Positions 34,683 through 43,642 of a stretch of DNA of 52,184 nucleotides are shown here, piece by piece. The translations under genes were made by a program, and so were the position numbers. The notes under the pieces were generated by a model. The model was not told the origin of the DNA. It did no database searches and worked only from the letters and a program-made list of their open reading frames with translations. Origin of the DNA: Dyella marensis (GTDB lineage Bacteria > Pseudomonadota > Gammaproteobacteria > Xanthomonadales > Rhodanobacteraceae); assembly GCF_900112865.1 (NCBI RefSeq), contig NZ_FONH01000024.1, positions 1-52,184 on the forward strand. Reading direction: 5' to 3'. Within the stretch, counting starts at the first letter, position 1; every line of letters starts with the position of its first letter.

Positions 34683-34898
34683 ATGAAACGCTGGCTCATC
34701 CTCCCGCTCAGCCTGCTCGCCCTCGCCGCCTGCTCAGGCAAGCCGCCGACCCCGAAAGCCGAAGCCGCGCCCGCGCCGCGCGTCGCCACGCCCTTCGACG
34801 ACCTGAAGAAGCAGGAACAGAAGGCCAAGGACGTGCAGAAAGTGGTCGACAAGCAGGCCGACGAGCAGCGCAAGCAGATCGACGCGGCGGAGCAGTGA
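34683..34898 (+). CDS. Small lipoprotein
   Basis: A 71-aa protein with a lipoprotein signal (MKRWLILPLSLLALAAC, lipobox LAAC with Cys17). A Pro/Ala linker and a charged helix (FDDLKKQEQKAKDVQKVVDK) follow, likely a coiled coil. Residue 18 is Ser, which predicts sorting to the outer membrane. GGAG lies upstream of the start. The stop TGA overlaps the GTG of the next gene. Function unknown. Confidence 0.8.
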   Translation: MKRWLILPLSLLALAACSGKPPTPKAEAAPAPRVATPFDDLKKQEQKAKDVQKVVDKQADEQRKQIDAAEQ

Positions 34899-35755
34899 GC
34901 GACGTGCAGCGCGAATCCGTCGCCGTCGGATTTCCTCCGCACGGCCTGCCCGTACTCGACGCCCCGGTGCTGGAACTGGACCAGGCCAGCGTGCTGCGCG
35001 GCGAGCGCCTGATCCTGGAAGCGCTGAGCCTGCGCGTCGGCGCCGGGGAACACACTGCGATCCTCGGTGCCAACGGCTCGGGCAAGTCGACCCTGGTGAA
35101 GCTGATCACCCGCCAGCTCTATCCGCTGGCGCGCCAGGACGGCCGCCCCAGCGTGCGCGTGTTCGGCCGCGAGCGCTGGCACGTGGCCGAGCTGCGCAGC
35201 CTGCTCGGCATCGTCTCGCCCGCATTGCAGCTGGACTACACCACCGACACGCCGCTGGAAGTATTCGACGCGGTGGTCTCCGGCTTCTTCGCCGCGCGCG
35301 GCCTGGGCCCCGACCATCGCCCGACGCCGGCGATGCGCGAGCGCGCACAGGAGGCGCTGGCGCAGATGGGCATCGCGCACCTGCGCGGCCGCGAGCTGGC
35401 CACGCTTTCCACCGGCGAGGCGCGCCGCGTGCTGATCGCCCGTGCCTTGGTGCACCGTCCGCGCGCGCTGCTGCTGGACGAACCCAGCGCCGGCCTGGAC
35501 CTGGCCACCCGCCGCCATTTCCTGGAAAGCCTGCGCACGCTGGCGCGCGGCGGCACCACGCTGTTGCTGGTGACCCACCACATCGAGGAAATCGTGCCGG
35601 AGATCGGCCGCGTGCTGCTGCTGCGCGAGGGCAAGGCGCTGCGCCACGGCGACAAGGCCGGCGTGCTCACCGATGACGCGCTGAGCGAGGCGTTCGGCAT
35701 GCGCGTGCGGGTGGGGCGCGAAGGGGATTACTTCAGTGCCTCTGTGAGGGAATAG
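34895..35755 (+). CDS. ABC transporter ATP-binding protein (stand-alone)
   Basis: A 286-aa ATPase: Walker A GANGSGKS (58-65), signature LSTGE (171-175), Walker B ALLLDEP (191-197) and the H-loop in LLLVTHHIEE. The Gly residues of the LSGGQ consensus are reduced to LSTGE. It resembles single-domain ATPases such as YlmA/ModF halves; no permease gene is adjacent, so its partner is elsewhere or it is not a transporter. GTG start at 34895 overlaps the stop of the lipoprotein gene (GTGA) and is preceded by GGAG, so the two are coupled. Confidence 0.88.
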   Translation: MSDVQRESVAVGFPPHGLPVLDAPVLELDQASVLRGERLILEALSLRVGAGEHTAILGANGSGKSTLVKLITRQLYPLARQDGRPSVRVFGRERWHVAELRSLLGIVSPALQLDYTTDTPLEVFDAVVSGFFAARGLGPDHRPTPAMRERAQEALAQMGIAHLRGRELATLSTGEARRVLIARALVHRPRALLLDEPSAGLDLATRRHFLESLRTLARGGTTLLLVTHHIEEIVPEIGRVLLLREGKALRHGDKAGVLTDDALSEAFGMRVRVGREGDYFSASVRE

Positions 35756-35844
35756 GGAATAGAGAGTCGGGAATAGGAAGAGCGAACATCGCGCGCTAGC
35801 GAAGCCTGCTTTTCCTATTCCCTATTCCCGATTCCCTATTCCCC
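35748..35844. repeat. Inverted array of GGGAATAG units (element E)
   Basis: GGGAATAG-type units are repeated about three times on the left and appear in reverse complement about four times on the right, with a GCGCGCTAGC-bearing centre. They form a long AT-containing hairpin between convergent genes, beginning inside the stop region of the ABC gene. It probably ends transcription in both directions. Confidence 0.75.
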
Positions 35845-35846
35845 GC

Positions 35847-37709
35847 TCAACGCGGTTCGCAGAAGCAGTAGGCGTACACGTTCGGCTTGCCCGACTGCGC
35901 GTTCTTCAGCAGCTTCAGTTCCGGCGCCATCGCCGGCAGCTGGGCCACCCACGACGGCAGCTGCACGCCGTAGGCACGCAGGGCGATGCTGGCCGAGCTG
36001 TCGCTGGCGTTGATCATCATCTGCGTGATCGCGCTTACCGGCGCCTCGACGTAGTGCACCGCCGGGGTCTTGCCCAGCTTGGCGCGCTGCGCGGCGTCGG
36101 CGATGGCTTCGCGCAGGCCGCCGAGCTGGTCGACCAGGCCGCGCTCCTGCGCCTGCTGGCCGGTCCACACGCGGCCCTGGGCGATGGTGTCGATGGCGTC
36201 GTATTCCTTGCCGCGCGCCTTGGCCACGCCGCCGACGAAATCGCGGTAGCCCTTGTCGATGATCGCCTGGATCAGCGTGCCGACCTTCGGGTCCAGCGGA
36301 CGGGTGATGCTGAACGCGCCGGCCAGCGGGCCGGTACCGACGCCATCGGTCTTCACGCCGAGCTTGTCCAGCGTGCCCGGCACGGTGAAGTACATGCCGA
36401 AGATGCCGATCGAGCCGGTGATGGTGTTCGGCTCGGCGAAGATGCGATCGGCATTCATCGAGATCCAGTAGCCGCCGCTGGCGGCCACGTTGCCCATCGA
36501 GACCACCACCGGGATGCCGGCGTCCTTGGTCAGCGCGACTTCGCGGCGGATCTGCTCGGCCGCATACACCTCGCCGCCCGGCGAGTTCACGCGCAGCACC
36601 AGCGCCTTGGTGCGGCGGTCCTCGCGCGCGGCGCGGATCAGCGCCGCGGTGGATTCGCCGCCGACGGTGCCCTGCGGCTGTTTGCCGCCGACGATCTCGC
36701 CTTCGGCCACCACCACCGCCACGCCCGGCTCCATCAGGTTCTCGACCGACAGGCCGGCCCCGTAGCGGCGCAGGTCGACCTGGCGGAAGCCTTCGCCCTT
36801 GCGGCCGGCGGGGACGCCTTCCTTGCGCATCATGTTCTCGAGGTCGTCGCGCGTGGCGAGGCCGTCGACCAGGTGTTCGTTGAAGGCCAGCTGGCCGAGG
36901 TCGCCCTTGGTGCCGGCGATCGCCTCCGGCAGGCCGTCGACGGCGGCGCGCAGCGCGGCCGGCTGGAGCTTGCGCAGCTTGGCCACCTCGTCGATGTAGC
37001 GGTCCCACAGGCCGCCCATCCAGTAGGCGTCGGCTTCCTTCGATTCGGGCGAGGCGTGGTCGAGGATGTATGGCTCGGCCGCGCTCTTGAACTGGCCGAC
37101 GCGGAACAGGTGCACGTCCACGCCCAGGCGGTCGAGCAGGTCCTTGTAGAACAGGCGGTAGTTGGCCAGGCCGGTCAGCACCACGCCGCCCATCGGATCG
37201 AGCAGGATGCGGTCGGCGTGCGCGGCCAGGTAGTACTGGCCCTGGTCCATGCTGGCTGCCCACACCACCACCGGCTTGCCGGCCGCGCGGAAGCGGTCGA
37301 GCGCATCGGCCACTTCGCGCAGCGAGGCGAAGCCGCCGCCGTGCAGGTCCTGCGGCTCGAGCAGGATGCGGCTGATGCGGTTGTCGGTGGTGGCGGCGTC
37401 GATCGCGCCGACCAGATCGCGCACCTGCACCTGCTTGGGCGCATTGCCGGACAGGCTCTGCACCGCACGCTCCAGCGGCTCGATGCTGAACTGCTCGACC
37501 AGCTCGCCCTGCGGCTTGAGCACCAGCACGGTGTCGTTCTGGATGCCCAGCTCCATGTGGCTGCCGGCCCAGAAAGCCAGCAGGAGCAACAGGAACAGGC
37601 CGAAGAAGGCGAAGAAGACCAGGTTGAGGATGACCAGCCTGACCATGTTGATCCCGCGCCCGAACACGCGCAGGAACGCCCAGAAACCGTTGGTGCCACG
37701 CTCCGTCAT
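35847..37709 (-). CDS. sppA: Signal peptide peptidase SppA, 67K type
   Basis: A 620-aa inner-membrane serine protease with one N-terminal anchor (LVILNLVFFAFFGLFLLLLL, about residues 25-45) and two ClpP-like repeats. The Ser/Lys dyad is split between them as in E. coli: Lys208 in RVGQFKSAAEP and Ser411 in NVAASGGYW. NSPGGEV and GSIGIFG frame the C-terminal active site. It degrades cleaved signal peptides in the membrane. Length is the same as E. coli SppA (618 aa). It lies 53 bases after the MATE gene on the same strand and may be transcribed with it. Confidence 0.96.
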   Translation of the reverse strand: MTERGTNGFWAFLRVFGRGINMVRLVILNLVFFAFFGLFLLLLLAFWAGSHMELGIQNDTVLVLKPQGELVEQFSIEPLERAVQSLSGNAPKQVQVRDLVGAIDAATTDNRISRILLEPQDLHGGGFASLREVADALDRFRAAGKPVVVWAASMDQGQYYLAAHADRILLDPMGGVVLTGLANYRLFYKDLLDRLGVDVHLFRVGQFKSAAEPYILDHASPESKEADAYWMGGLWDRYIDEVAKLRKLQPAALRAAVDGLPEAIAGTKGDLGQLAFNEHLVDGLATRDDLENMMRKEGVPAGRKGEGFRQVDLRRYGAGLSVENLMEPGVAVVVAEGEIVGGKQPQGTVGGESTAALIRAAREDRRTKALVLRVNSPGGEVYAAEQIRREVALTKDAGIPVVVSMGNVAASGGYWISMNADRIFAEPNTITGSIGIFGMYFTVPGTLDKLGVKTDGVGTGPLAGAFSITRPLDPKVGTLIQAIIDKGYRDFVGGVAKARGKEYDAIDTIAQGRVWTGQQAQERGLVDQLGGLREAIADAAQRAKLGKTPAVHYVEAPVSAITQMMINASDSSASIALRAYGVQLPSWVAQLPAMAPELKLLKNAQSGKPNVYAYCFCEPR

Positions 37710-37762
37710 TCGTACTTATCCTCGAGAAGACGGCGGCAGCGTAACCCGTCGTCCCTTACAGG

Positions 37763-39145
37763 TCATGTGGGAGAAGTGCTGGTCTGGCGACGCCAGCGCT
37801 CGGTCGCCGAATTGCGCCAGAAGCGGGTGAACAGCAGCAGCGCGGCCACGCTCAGGCCCGCCACCAGGCCCATCCACATGCCGCGCGCGCCCAGCCCCTG
37901 GCGGAACGCCAGCCACCAGCCGAACGGCATGCCGATCATCCAGTAGGCGAACAGCGTCATCGCCATCGGCACGCGGGTGTCCTTGAGGCCGCGCAGCGCG
38001 CCGTTGGAGGCGACCTGGATGCCGTCGGAGAACTGGAACACGCCGGCCAGCACGATCAGCTGGGTGGCCAGCGCGATCACCGCCGCGTCGCGCGTGTACA
38101 GCGAGGCGATCAAATGCGGCAGGCCGAGCATCAGGCTGGCCGAGACGACCTGGGTCAGCAGGGCCAGGCCGATGCCGCAGAAGCCGGCATAGCGCACGCC
38201 CTGCGCGTCACCGCGGCCGACCGCGTTGCCCACGCGCACGGTGATCGCCATGGCCAGGCCCAGCGGGATCATGAAGAACACCGAGGCGATGTTCAGCGCC
38301 ACCTGGTGGCTGGCCACCACGGTCTCGCCCAGGGTGCCCAGCGCCAGCGCCACCGCCACGAACAGGCCGCCCTCGGCCAGCAGGGTGATCGCCATCGGCA
38401 GGCCGATCGAGAGCAGCTCGCGGATGCGGCGCGGGTCGGGCAGGTCGAAGCGCTGGCCCAGGTTCAGGCCGCGGTAGTTGCGATGGCGCGCGATGTACAG
38501 CGCGAAGCCCAGCATCTCCAGCCACAGCACCAGCGCCGTGGCCATGCCGACGCCGCGCGCGCCCTGCGGCTCAAGGCCGAGCTTGCCGAACATCAGCACA
38601 TAGCCCAGCGGCGCCAGCACGCACAGGCCGGCCAGGGCGAAGAACATCGACGGCAGGGTCATCGACAGGCCTTCGGACAGGCCGCGCAGCGCGAAGTAGC
38701 AGGTCAGCGCCGGCGCGCCCCAGCTGATCGCGTGCAGGAAGGCGTCGACGTCCCGGCGCAGGCCCGGGTCCACGCCGATCAGGTCGATCAGCGGACCGGC
38801 ATGGCGCACGCCGAACCACAGCAGCACGCCCATGCCCGCCGCCAGCCACAGCGCCTGGCGGAACACCGCACCGACCTCGGCGCGGCGGCCGGCGCCGTCC
38901 AGCTGCGACACCGACGGCGGCACCGCCATCATCATTCCGATGCCGCTGACGATGGCCAGCGCCCAGATGCTGGCGCCGACGGCCACCGCGCCGAGCACAT
39001 GCGCGCTGTAGTGGCCGGCGAGCACGGCATCGACCACGTTGGTGCCCACCGCGGCCAGCTGGGCGGCGATGAGGGGCAGCGCGAGGCGAACCGTGGCGCC
39101 GATCTCGTGCGCCACGCGGGCGCGATCGGAAGGGGAAAGGAACAT
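37763..39145 (-). CDS. MATE family multidrug exporter, NorM-like
   Basis: A 460-aa inner-membrane protein with twelve hydrophobic segments in two halves. It has family motifs such as LPLIAAQLAAVGTNVVDAVL and GHYS in helix 1-2, and the matching second-half LGLPMAITLLAEGGLFV region. It exports cationic drugs or metabolites by Na+ or H+ antiport. The start MFLSPSDRARVAHEI at 39145 fits the family; the frame continues open upstream only through repeat family C. A GGAG sits about ten bases ahead. Confidence 0.93.
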   Translation of the reverse strand: MFLSPSDRARVAHEIGATVRLALPLIAAQLAAVGTNVVDAVLAGHYSAHVLGAVAVGASIWALAIVSGIGMMMAVPPSVSQLDGAGRRAEVGAVFRQALWLAAGMGVLLWFGVRHAGPLIDLIGVDPGLRRDVDAFLHAISWGAPALTCYFALRGLSEGLSMTLPSMFFALAGLCVLAPLGYVLMFGKLGLEPQGARGVGMATALVLWLEMLGFALYIARHRNYRGLNLGQRFDLPDPRRIRELLSIGLPMAITLLAEGGLFVAVALALGTLGETVVASHQVALNIASVFFMIPLGLAMAITVRVGNAVGRGDAQGVRYAGFCGIGLALLTQVVSASLMLGLPHLIASLYTRDAAVIALATQLIVLAGVFQFSDGIQVASNGALRGLKDTRVPMAMTLFAYWMIGMPFGWWLAFRQGLGARGMWMGLVAGLSVAALLLFTRFWRNSATERWRRQTSTSPT

Positions 39146-39186
39146 AGGCGGGACTCCAGGGCCGGGCATTCTACAGGCTCTCGATC

Positions 39187-39322
39187 CGTCATCCCGGCGC
39201 AGGCCGGGATCCAGTGGCGACAAGCTACGCACGGGCGAGGGCGTCGAAAAGCATGGCTCTTGAGCGTTACCGCGAAAACCCGACGGTATCGCCACTGGAT
39301 CCCGGCCTGCGCCGGGATGACG
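39187..39322. repeat. Palindromic repeat family C, copy 3
   Basis: Arms CGTCATCCCGGCGCAGGCC and GGCCTGCGCCGGGATGACG, extended by GGGATCCAGTGGCGA and its complement. The spacer is about 75 bases. It lies between the divergent MATE and DUF3667 genes. Confidence 0.9.
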
Positions 39323-39416
39323 AGCAAAGGCGTGGCCGGCATGGGGTGACCGATGCGCGCTGCTATCGGTCAAGCTCTTATGCCAAGATCGCCCGCTTGC
39401 GAGGGGAGGGGTCAAG

Positions 39417-40661
39417 GTGAGCGGGAAAGAAATCGTCTCGTACGAGGGCGTGCACTGCGCCAATTGCACAACGCCCATGCAGGGCGAGTACTGCCACGAC
39501 TGCGGGCAATCGATCCACACCGTGCTCAAGCCGGTGCACCACATGTTCGAGGACACGCTGGAGACCTTCCTCCACGTGGACGGCCGCGTGCTGCACACCT
39601 TGCCGCCGCTGGTGACCAAGCCGGGCTTCCTCACCCTGGAATATTTCTCCGGCCGCCGCCAGCGCTACGTGCCGCCGTTCCGGCTGATGTTCGTGCTGTG
39701 CCTGCTGGCGTTCTTTCTTACGCATATCGCGGTCGACGTGCTGGTCTCGCACGGCAAGGACCTCGCGCCGGGCGTGCATGTGGACCGGCACCAGTTCGAC
39801 GATCTGAATACGCCGGACGAAGTCCGGCATGCGCTGGACGAGCAGCTGGCCAGCCTGGACCAGGCCCGTTCGACCGTGGCCAACGTGCCCGGCGCCGACG
39901 CCGGCCTGGTCAAGGCCCAGAAGGAATTGCGCAAGCAGGCGGACCGGCGCATCGCGACCCTGGCGGCGGAGGATGCGCCGGCAGCGGGCAAGTCGGCCGC
40001 GACACCGGCGGCAGCCGCCTCCGCGCCGGTCGCATCCGCACCGGCCGCTGCCTCCACGGTCGCATCGAAGCCGGCCAAGGACGAAGACATCGAAGCGGAA
40101 GACTGGCTGGCCAAGCCGACCAATGCCCGCATCTCCTGGCTGCCCGAATTCATGAACGCGCGGCTGGCGCACGCGGCGGCCAACCTGCGCGCCAACGTGA
40201 AGGGCCTGAAGAGTTCCAACCCGGAAGTGCGCGACCAGGCCATCGAGCGCATGAAGGCTGGCATCTTCAGCGCGCTGCCACAGACCATGTTCGTGCTGAT
40301 GCCAGCGTTCGCCCTGCTGCTGAAGCTGTTTTACCTGTTCAAGCGCCGGCTGTTCATGGAGCACTTGATCGTGGCGCTGCACAGCCACGCCTTCCTGTTC
40401 GCCAACGTGCTGCTGTGGGTGCTGCTGGCCCTGCTCAAGGCCTGGATCGCGCCGCATGCGGCCTGGGCCGGGTACCTGCTGGGCTGGCTGGAATTCGCCC
40501 TGGCGATATGGGCGCCGGTGTACCTGCTGCTGATGCAGAAACGGGTCTACCGGCAGGGCTGGCCGATGACCGTCCTGAAGTACCTGATGATCGGCTGGTG
40601 CTACACGTGGCTGCTCGGATTCGCCCTGATGAGCGCGCTGGTGCTGGGTGTCGCGCACTAG
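39417..40661 (+). CDS. DUF3667 domain membrane protein with zinc ribbon
   Basis: A 414-aa protein starting at GTG 39417 after GAGGGGAGGGG. The N-terminus carries a zinc ribbon CANCTTPMQGEYCHDCGQ, then the DUF3667 block (ETFLHVDGRVLHTLPPLVTK, FSGRRQRYVPPFRLMF). One helix follows (LMFVLCLLAFFLTHI), a cytoplasmic or periplasmic Ala-rich insert of about 150 residues, and four more helices up to the C-terminus. The family is common in Bacteroidetes and Xanthomonadales; function unknown. It stands alone. Confidence 0.88.
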   Translation: MSGKEIVSYEGVHCANCTTPMQGEYCHDCGQSIHTVLKPVHHMFEDTLETFLHVDGRVLHTLPPLVTKPGFLTLEYFSGRRQRYVPPFRLMFVLCLLAFFLTHIAVDVLVSHGKDLAPGVHVDRHQFDDLNTPDEVRHALDEQLASLDQARSTVANVPGADAGLVKAQKELRKQADRRIATLAAEDAPAAGKSAATPAAAASAPVASAPAAASTVASKPAKDEDIEAEDWLAKPTNARISWLPEFMNARLAHAAANLRANVKGLKSSNPEVRDQAIERMKAGIFSALPQTMFVLMPAFALLLKLFYLFKRRLFMEHLIVALHSHAFLFANVLLWVLLALLKAWIAPHAAWAGYLLGWLEFALAIWAPVYLLLMQKRVYRQGWPMTVLKYLMIGWCYTWLLGFALMSALVLGVAH

Positions 40662-41040
40662 CGCGATGCCCTTGGATTCTGTGACCAAGATCACGACGAA
40701 ACCGGGCAGTGGCCGACGCATCGAGCCCTGCCAGAATCGGGCCAGCGAGGGTTTTGCACAGCATCACAGGACTGTCAATAGATTGACCATCGCTATGTCA
40801 ATTGGATGAACACCAGCCGAGCGGCCTCTGTAACTTATTGAATCCAAATAGCATTACAAGTTGGCTAAAAGTTCGACAGCTCGTCGGAAAGTCCTATTTT
40901 TCTGGCTTTGAGGGCACCCTTCCCCGGCGCATCCACAGACTTATCCACAGCTCTTGTGGATAAGGCAAATTCTTCCGGTTGCTGAGCCACTTACCGGGTA
41001 CTTCTCGACCGGGGGCAAGCAGGGGGCCGACAGGGAAGGC
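40662..41040. other. Intergenic region upstream of priA with DnaA boxes
   Basis: About 380 bases, AT-richer than the flanks, with no supported reading frame. It holds the inverted DnaA-box pair at 40941-40963 and ends at a family A repeat. Confidence 0.6.
40941..40963. promoter_or_regulatory. Inverted pair of perfect DnaA boxes
   Basis: TTATCCACA (40941-40949) and TGTGGATAA (40955-40963) are both exact consensus DnaA boxes in inverted orientation, separated by five bases. A weaker site, GCATCCACA, lies just upstream at about 40929. Their position 216 bases before priA suggests DnaA control or titration. Confidence 0.65.
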
Positions 41041-41128
41041 GTAGGTTGGGGTGAGCCGCAGGCGAACCCCAACATGGCGGCCACGTGGGAGGTTTGTTGG
41101 GGTTCGCCTGTGGCTCACCCCAACCTAC
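41041..41128. repeat. Palindromic repeat family A copy
   Basis: Arms GTAGGTTGGGGTGAGC and GCTCACCCCAACCTAC, with GGCGAACCCCAAC and GTTGGGGTTCGCC inside. Confidence 0.92.
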
Positions 41129-41152
41129 GCCGCGGAGTAGCGGAACGGTCGT

Positions 41153-41158
41153 TACACT
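41153..41158 (+). promoter_or_regulatory. Candidate -10 element (TACACT) for priA
   Basis: TACACT lies 20 bases before the ATG at 41179, downstream of the family A repeat. No clear -35 box. Confidence 0.35.
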
Positions 41159-41178
41159 GGCCGGCCTTGAGGATCGCC

Positions 41179-43362
41179 ATGCCTTCCGTTCTTCGCGTCG
41201 CCCTGCCCGTCCCCCTGCCGACCCTGTTCGACTACCTGCCGCCCGCGGCGGGCGAGGCGCGGCCGGGCAGTCGGGTGCTGGTGCCGTTCGGGCGCGGCAA
41301 GGCGGTGGGCGTGGTGGTGGAAACGGAGGTCGAGTCCGCGCTGGGCGGCGCGCGCCTGAAGCAGGCGCTGCGCCTGCTCGACGACACGCCGCTGCTCGAC
41401 GCAGAACTGATGAAGACCCTGGCCTGGGCCGCCGACTACTGGCTGGGCGCGCCCGGCGAGGCCTACGCCAATGCGCTGCCGCTGGCCCTGCGCGAAGACA
41501 AGCCGCTGCCGGATACCCACGAGGAAGTGTGGGCGCTGACCGTCGCCGGCCGCAGCGCGCTCGACGCCGGCAGCCGCAAGGGCGGCAGCCGGCGCCTGCT
41601 GGAAACCCTGGCGGCGGCGCCGCTGGGCGCCGCCGAATTGCACGAGCGCCTGCCGGACTGGCGCGACGCCGCGCGCCGGCTGGCCGCCGCCGGGCTGATC
41701 GAACGCGTGCGCCGCGAAGCCGACGCCGCGCCGCAACCGGTCACCGCCGCGCCCGCGCTCAGCGCCGAGCAGCACGCTGCGGTGGACGCGGTCGGCGCGG
41801 AGCTGGGCCGCTTCCAGCCCTTCCTGCTCGACGGCGTCACCGGCAGCGGCAAGACCGAGGTGTATCTCGCCCTGATCGAACGCGTGATCGCCGAAGGCAA
41901 ACAGGCGCTGCTGCTGGTGCCTGAAATCGGCCTGGCGCCGCAGACCGTGCGCCGCGTGCGCGAACGCCTGGGTGTGCCGGTGGAGGTGCTGCATTCCAAC
42001 CTGGCCGAGGGCGACCGCGCGCGCGCCTGGCTGCGCGCGCGCGACGGCGAGGCGCGGGTGATCCTGGGCACCCGCTCGGCGGTGTTCACGCCCTTGCCGC
42101 GCGCCGGCCTGATCGTGGTCGACGAGGAGCACGACGGCGCCTACAAGCAGCAGGAAGGCTTCCGCTACCACGCGCGCGACCTGGCCCTGCTGCGCGGCCG
42201 CGCGCTGGGCGTGCCGGTGCTGCTGGGCTCGGCCACACCATCGCTGGAATCGCTGGCCAACGTGGAAGCCGGCCGCTACCGCGCGCTGCACCTGCGCGCG
42301 CGGCCGGGCGCGATCCGGCCGCCGCAGGTGCAGATCGTCGACATGCGCGCGCAGCGGCTGGAGCACGGCCTCTCGCCCACCCTGCTGGCCGCGGTGGCCG
42401 ACGCCGTCGCGCGTGGCGAGCAGGCCCTGGTGTTCCGCAACCGCCGCGGCTACGCGCCGGTGCTGCTGTGCCATCAATGCGGCTGGCATGCCGAATGCCC
42501 ACGCTGCGAGCATCCGCTCACCCTGCACGCAGGCCGCCGCCAGCTGATCTGCCATCACTGCGACTACCACGCGCGCCTGCCCGAGCACTGCCCTTCCTGC
42601 GACGCGCCGGACCTCAAGCCGCAAGGCCAGGGCACCGAGCGCCTGGAAGAAGCGCTGGCGGCGCGCTTCCCGGACACGCCGGTGCTGCGCATCGACCGCG
42701 AGACCACGCGCCGCCGCGACGCCTTCGACGAACTGCTCGAGCGCCTGCGCGGTGAGGGCCCGGCCATCCTGGTCGGCACGCAGATGCTGGCCAAGGGCCA
42801 CGACCTGCCCAACCTGACCCTGGTCGCCATCGTCGGCGTGGACGAGGGCCTGCACAGCGTGGACTTCCGCGCCAGCGAGCGCCTGGCGCAGCTGATCGTG
42901 CAGGTGGCCGGCCGCGCCGGGCGCGCCAGCAAGCCGGGCCGGGTGATCCTGCAGACCCACCATCCGGACCACCCGCTGCTGCGCCAGCTGCTGGCGCAGG
43001 GCTATGCCGCCGCGGCGAAGGAACTGCTGGCCGAGCGCCGCTCGGTGCAGCTACCGCCGTATATGCACCAGGTGCTGCTGCGCGCCGATGCGCACCAGCG
43101 CGAGCATGTGGAAGCGTTCCTGCATGAGGCGTACGGCATGCTGTTACCGGCAGCGGCGCAGGCGGAACTGGCCATCGCCGGCCCGATGCCCGCACCGATG
43201 CCGCTGCGCGCGGGGCGGCATCGCGGGCAATTGCTGGTCGAGGCGGGTAGCCGCGCGGTCCTGCATGCGGCGCTGCGGCCGTGGGCGCGGGGTTTGTCGG
43301 CATTGCCGTCGGCGCGGCGGGTGCGGTGGTCGTTGGATGTGGATCCGGTGGATCTGTACTGA
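41179..43362 (+). CDS. priA: Primosomal protein N', replication restart helicase
   Basis: A 727-aa superfamily 2 helicase that reloads the replisome at stalled forks. The N-terminal 3'-DNA-binding domain (LRVALPVPLPTLFDYLPP) comes first, then a winged-helix region. Walker A is GVTGSGKTE (219-227), followed by VVDEEHD and LLGSATPSLES. The paired zinc clusters follow (CHQCGWHAECPRC and CHHCDYHARLPEHCPSC, with eight Cys), then motifs V/VI (VGTQMLAKGHDLPNLTL, QVAGRAGRA). Length matches E. coli PriA (732 aa). The ATG at 41179 has GAGG upstream. Confidence 0.98.
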   Translation: MPSVLRVALPVPLPTLFDYLPPAAGEARPGSRVLVPFGRGKAVGVVVETEVESALGGARLKQALRLLDDTPLLDAELMKTLAWAADYWLGAPGEAYANALPLALREDKPLPDTHEEVWALTVAGRSALDAGSRKGGSRRLLETLAAAPLGAAELHERLPDWRDAARRLAAAGLIERVRREADAAPQPVTAAPALSAEQHAAVDAVGAELGRFQPFLLDGVTGSGKTEVYLALIERVIAEGKQALLLVPEIGLAPQTVRRVRERLGVPVEVLHSNLAEGDRARAWLRARDGEARVILGTRSAVFTPLPRAGLIVVDEEHDGAYKQQEGFRYHARDLALLRGRALGVPVLLGSATPSLESLANVEAGRYRALHLRARPGAIRPPQVQIVDMRAQRLEHGLSPTLLAAVADAVARGEQALVFRNRRGYAPVLLCHQCGWHAECPRCEHPLTLHAGRRQLICHHCDYHARLPEHCPSCDAPDLKPQGQGTERLEEALAARFPDTPVLRIDRETTRRRDAFDELLERLRGEGPAILVGTQMLAKGHDLPNLTLVAIVGVDEGLHSVDFRASERLAQLIVQVAGRAGRASKPGRVILQTHHPDHPLLRQLLAQGYAAAAKELLAERRSVQLPPYMHQVLLRADAHQREHVEAFLHEAYGMLLPAAAQAELAIAGPMPAPMPLRAGRHRGQLLVEAGSRAVLHAALRPWARGLSALPSARRVRWSLDVDPVDLY

Positions 43363-43375
43363 GCGATGCGTAAAG

Positions 43376-43489
43376 CCCCTCTCCCACCGGGAGAGGGGGT
43401 GAGGGTACGGGCGGAGCGCGGAAGTGATGTGCATCGCTCCGCCCGCACCCTCATCCGGCTGCCGCCACCTTCTCCCGGAGGGAGAAGGG
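43376..43489. repeat. Palindromic repeat family B, copy 3
   Basis: CCCCTCTCCCACCGGGAGAG at the left and CTTCTCCCGGAGGGAGAAGG at the right, with inner GAGGGTACGGGCGGAGCG and CGCTCCGCCCGCACCCTC. First of two copies in tandem. Confidence 0.88.
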
Positions 43490-43514
43490 TTCCTATTTGG
43501 AACGGAGAGGTGAT

Positions 43515-43624
43515 CCCCTCTCCCTCCGGGAGAGGGGTAGGGGTGAGGGTACGGGCGGAGCGCTAGAGTGATGTGCACCGCTCCGCCCGCCCCCTCATCC
43601 ACCCGCCGCCACCTTCTCCCGGAC
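43515..43624. repeat. Palindromic repeat family B, copy 4
   Basis: Direct tandem neighbour of copy 3, 25 bases on. The right arm stops at ACCTTCTCCCGGA and lacks its own inner hairpin, so this copy is slightly truncated just ahead of the ndh promoter. Confidence 0.85.
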
Positions 43625-43642
43625 TGAGCGCAAGCAGCCCGG

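Noticed and set aside
34511-34894. In-frame extension upstream of the ABC ATPase start
   Set aside because: It overlaps the divergent SDR gene and the whole lipoprotein gene in other frames. The GTG at 34895 with a ribosome site gives the expected family length.
40930-40970. Replication origin
   Set aside because: Only two perfect DnaA boxes, and no dnaA, dnaN, gyrB or AT-rich unwinding repeats nearby.
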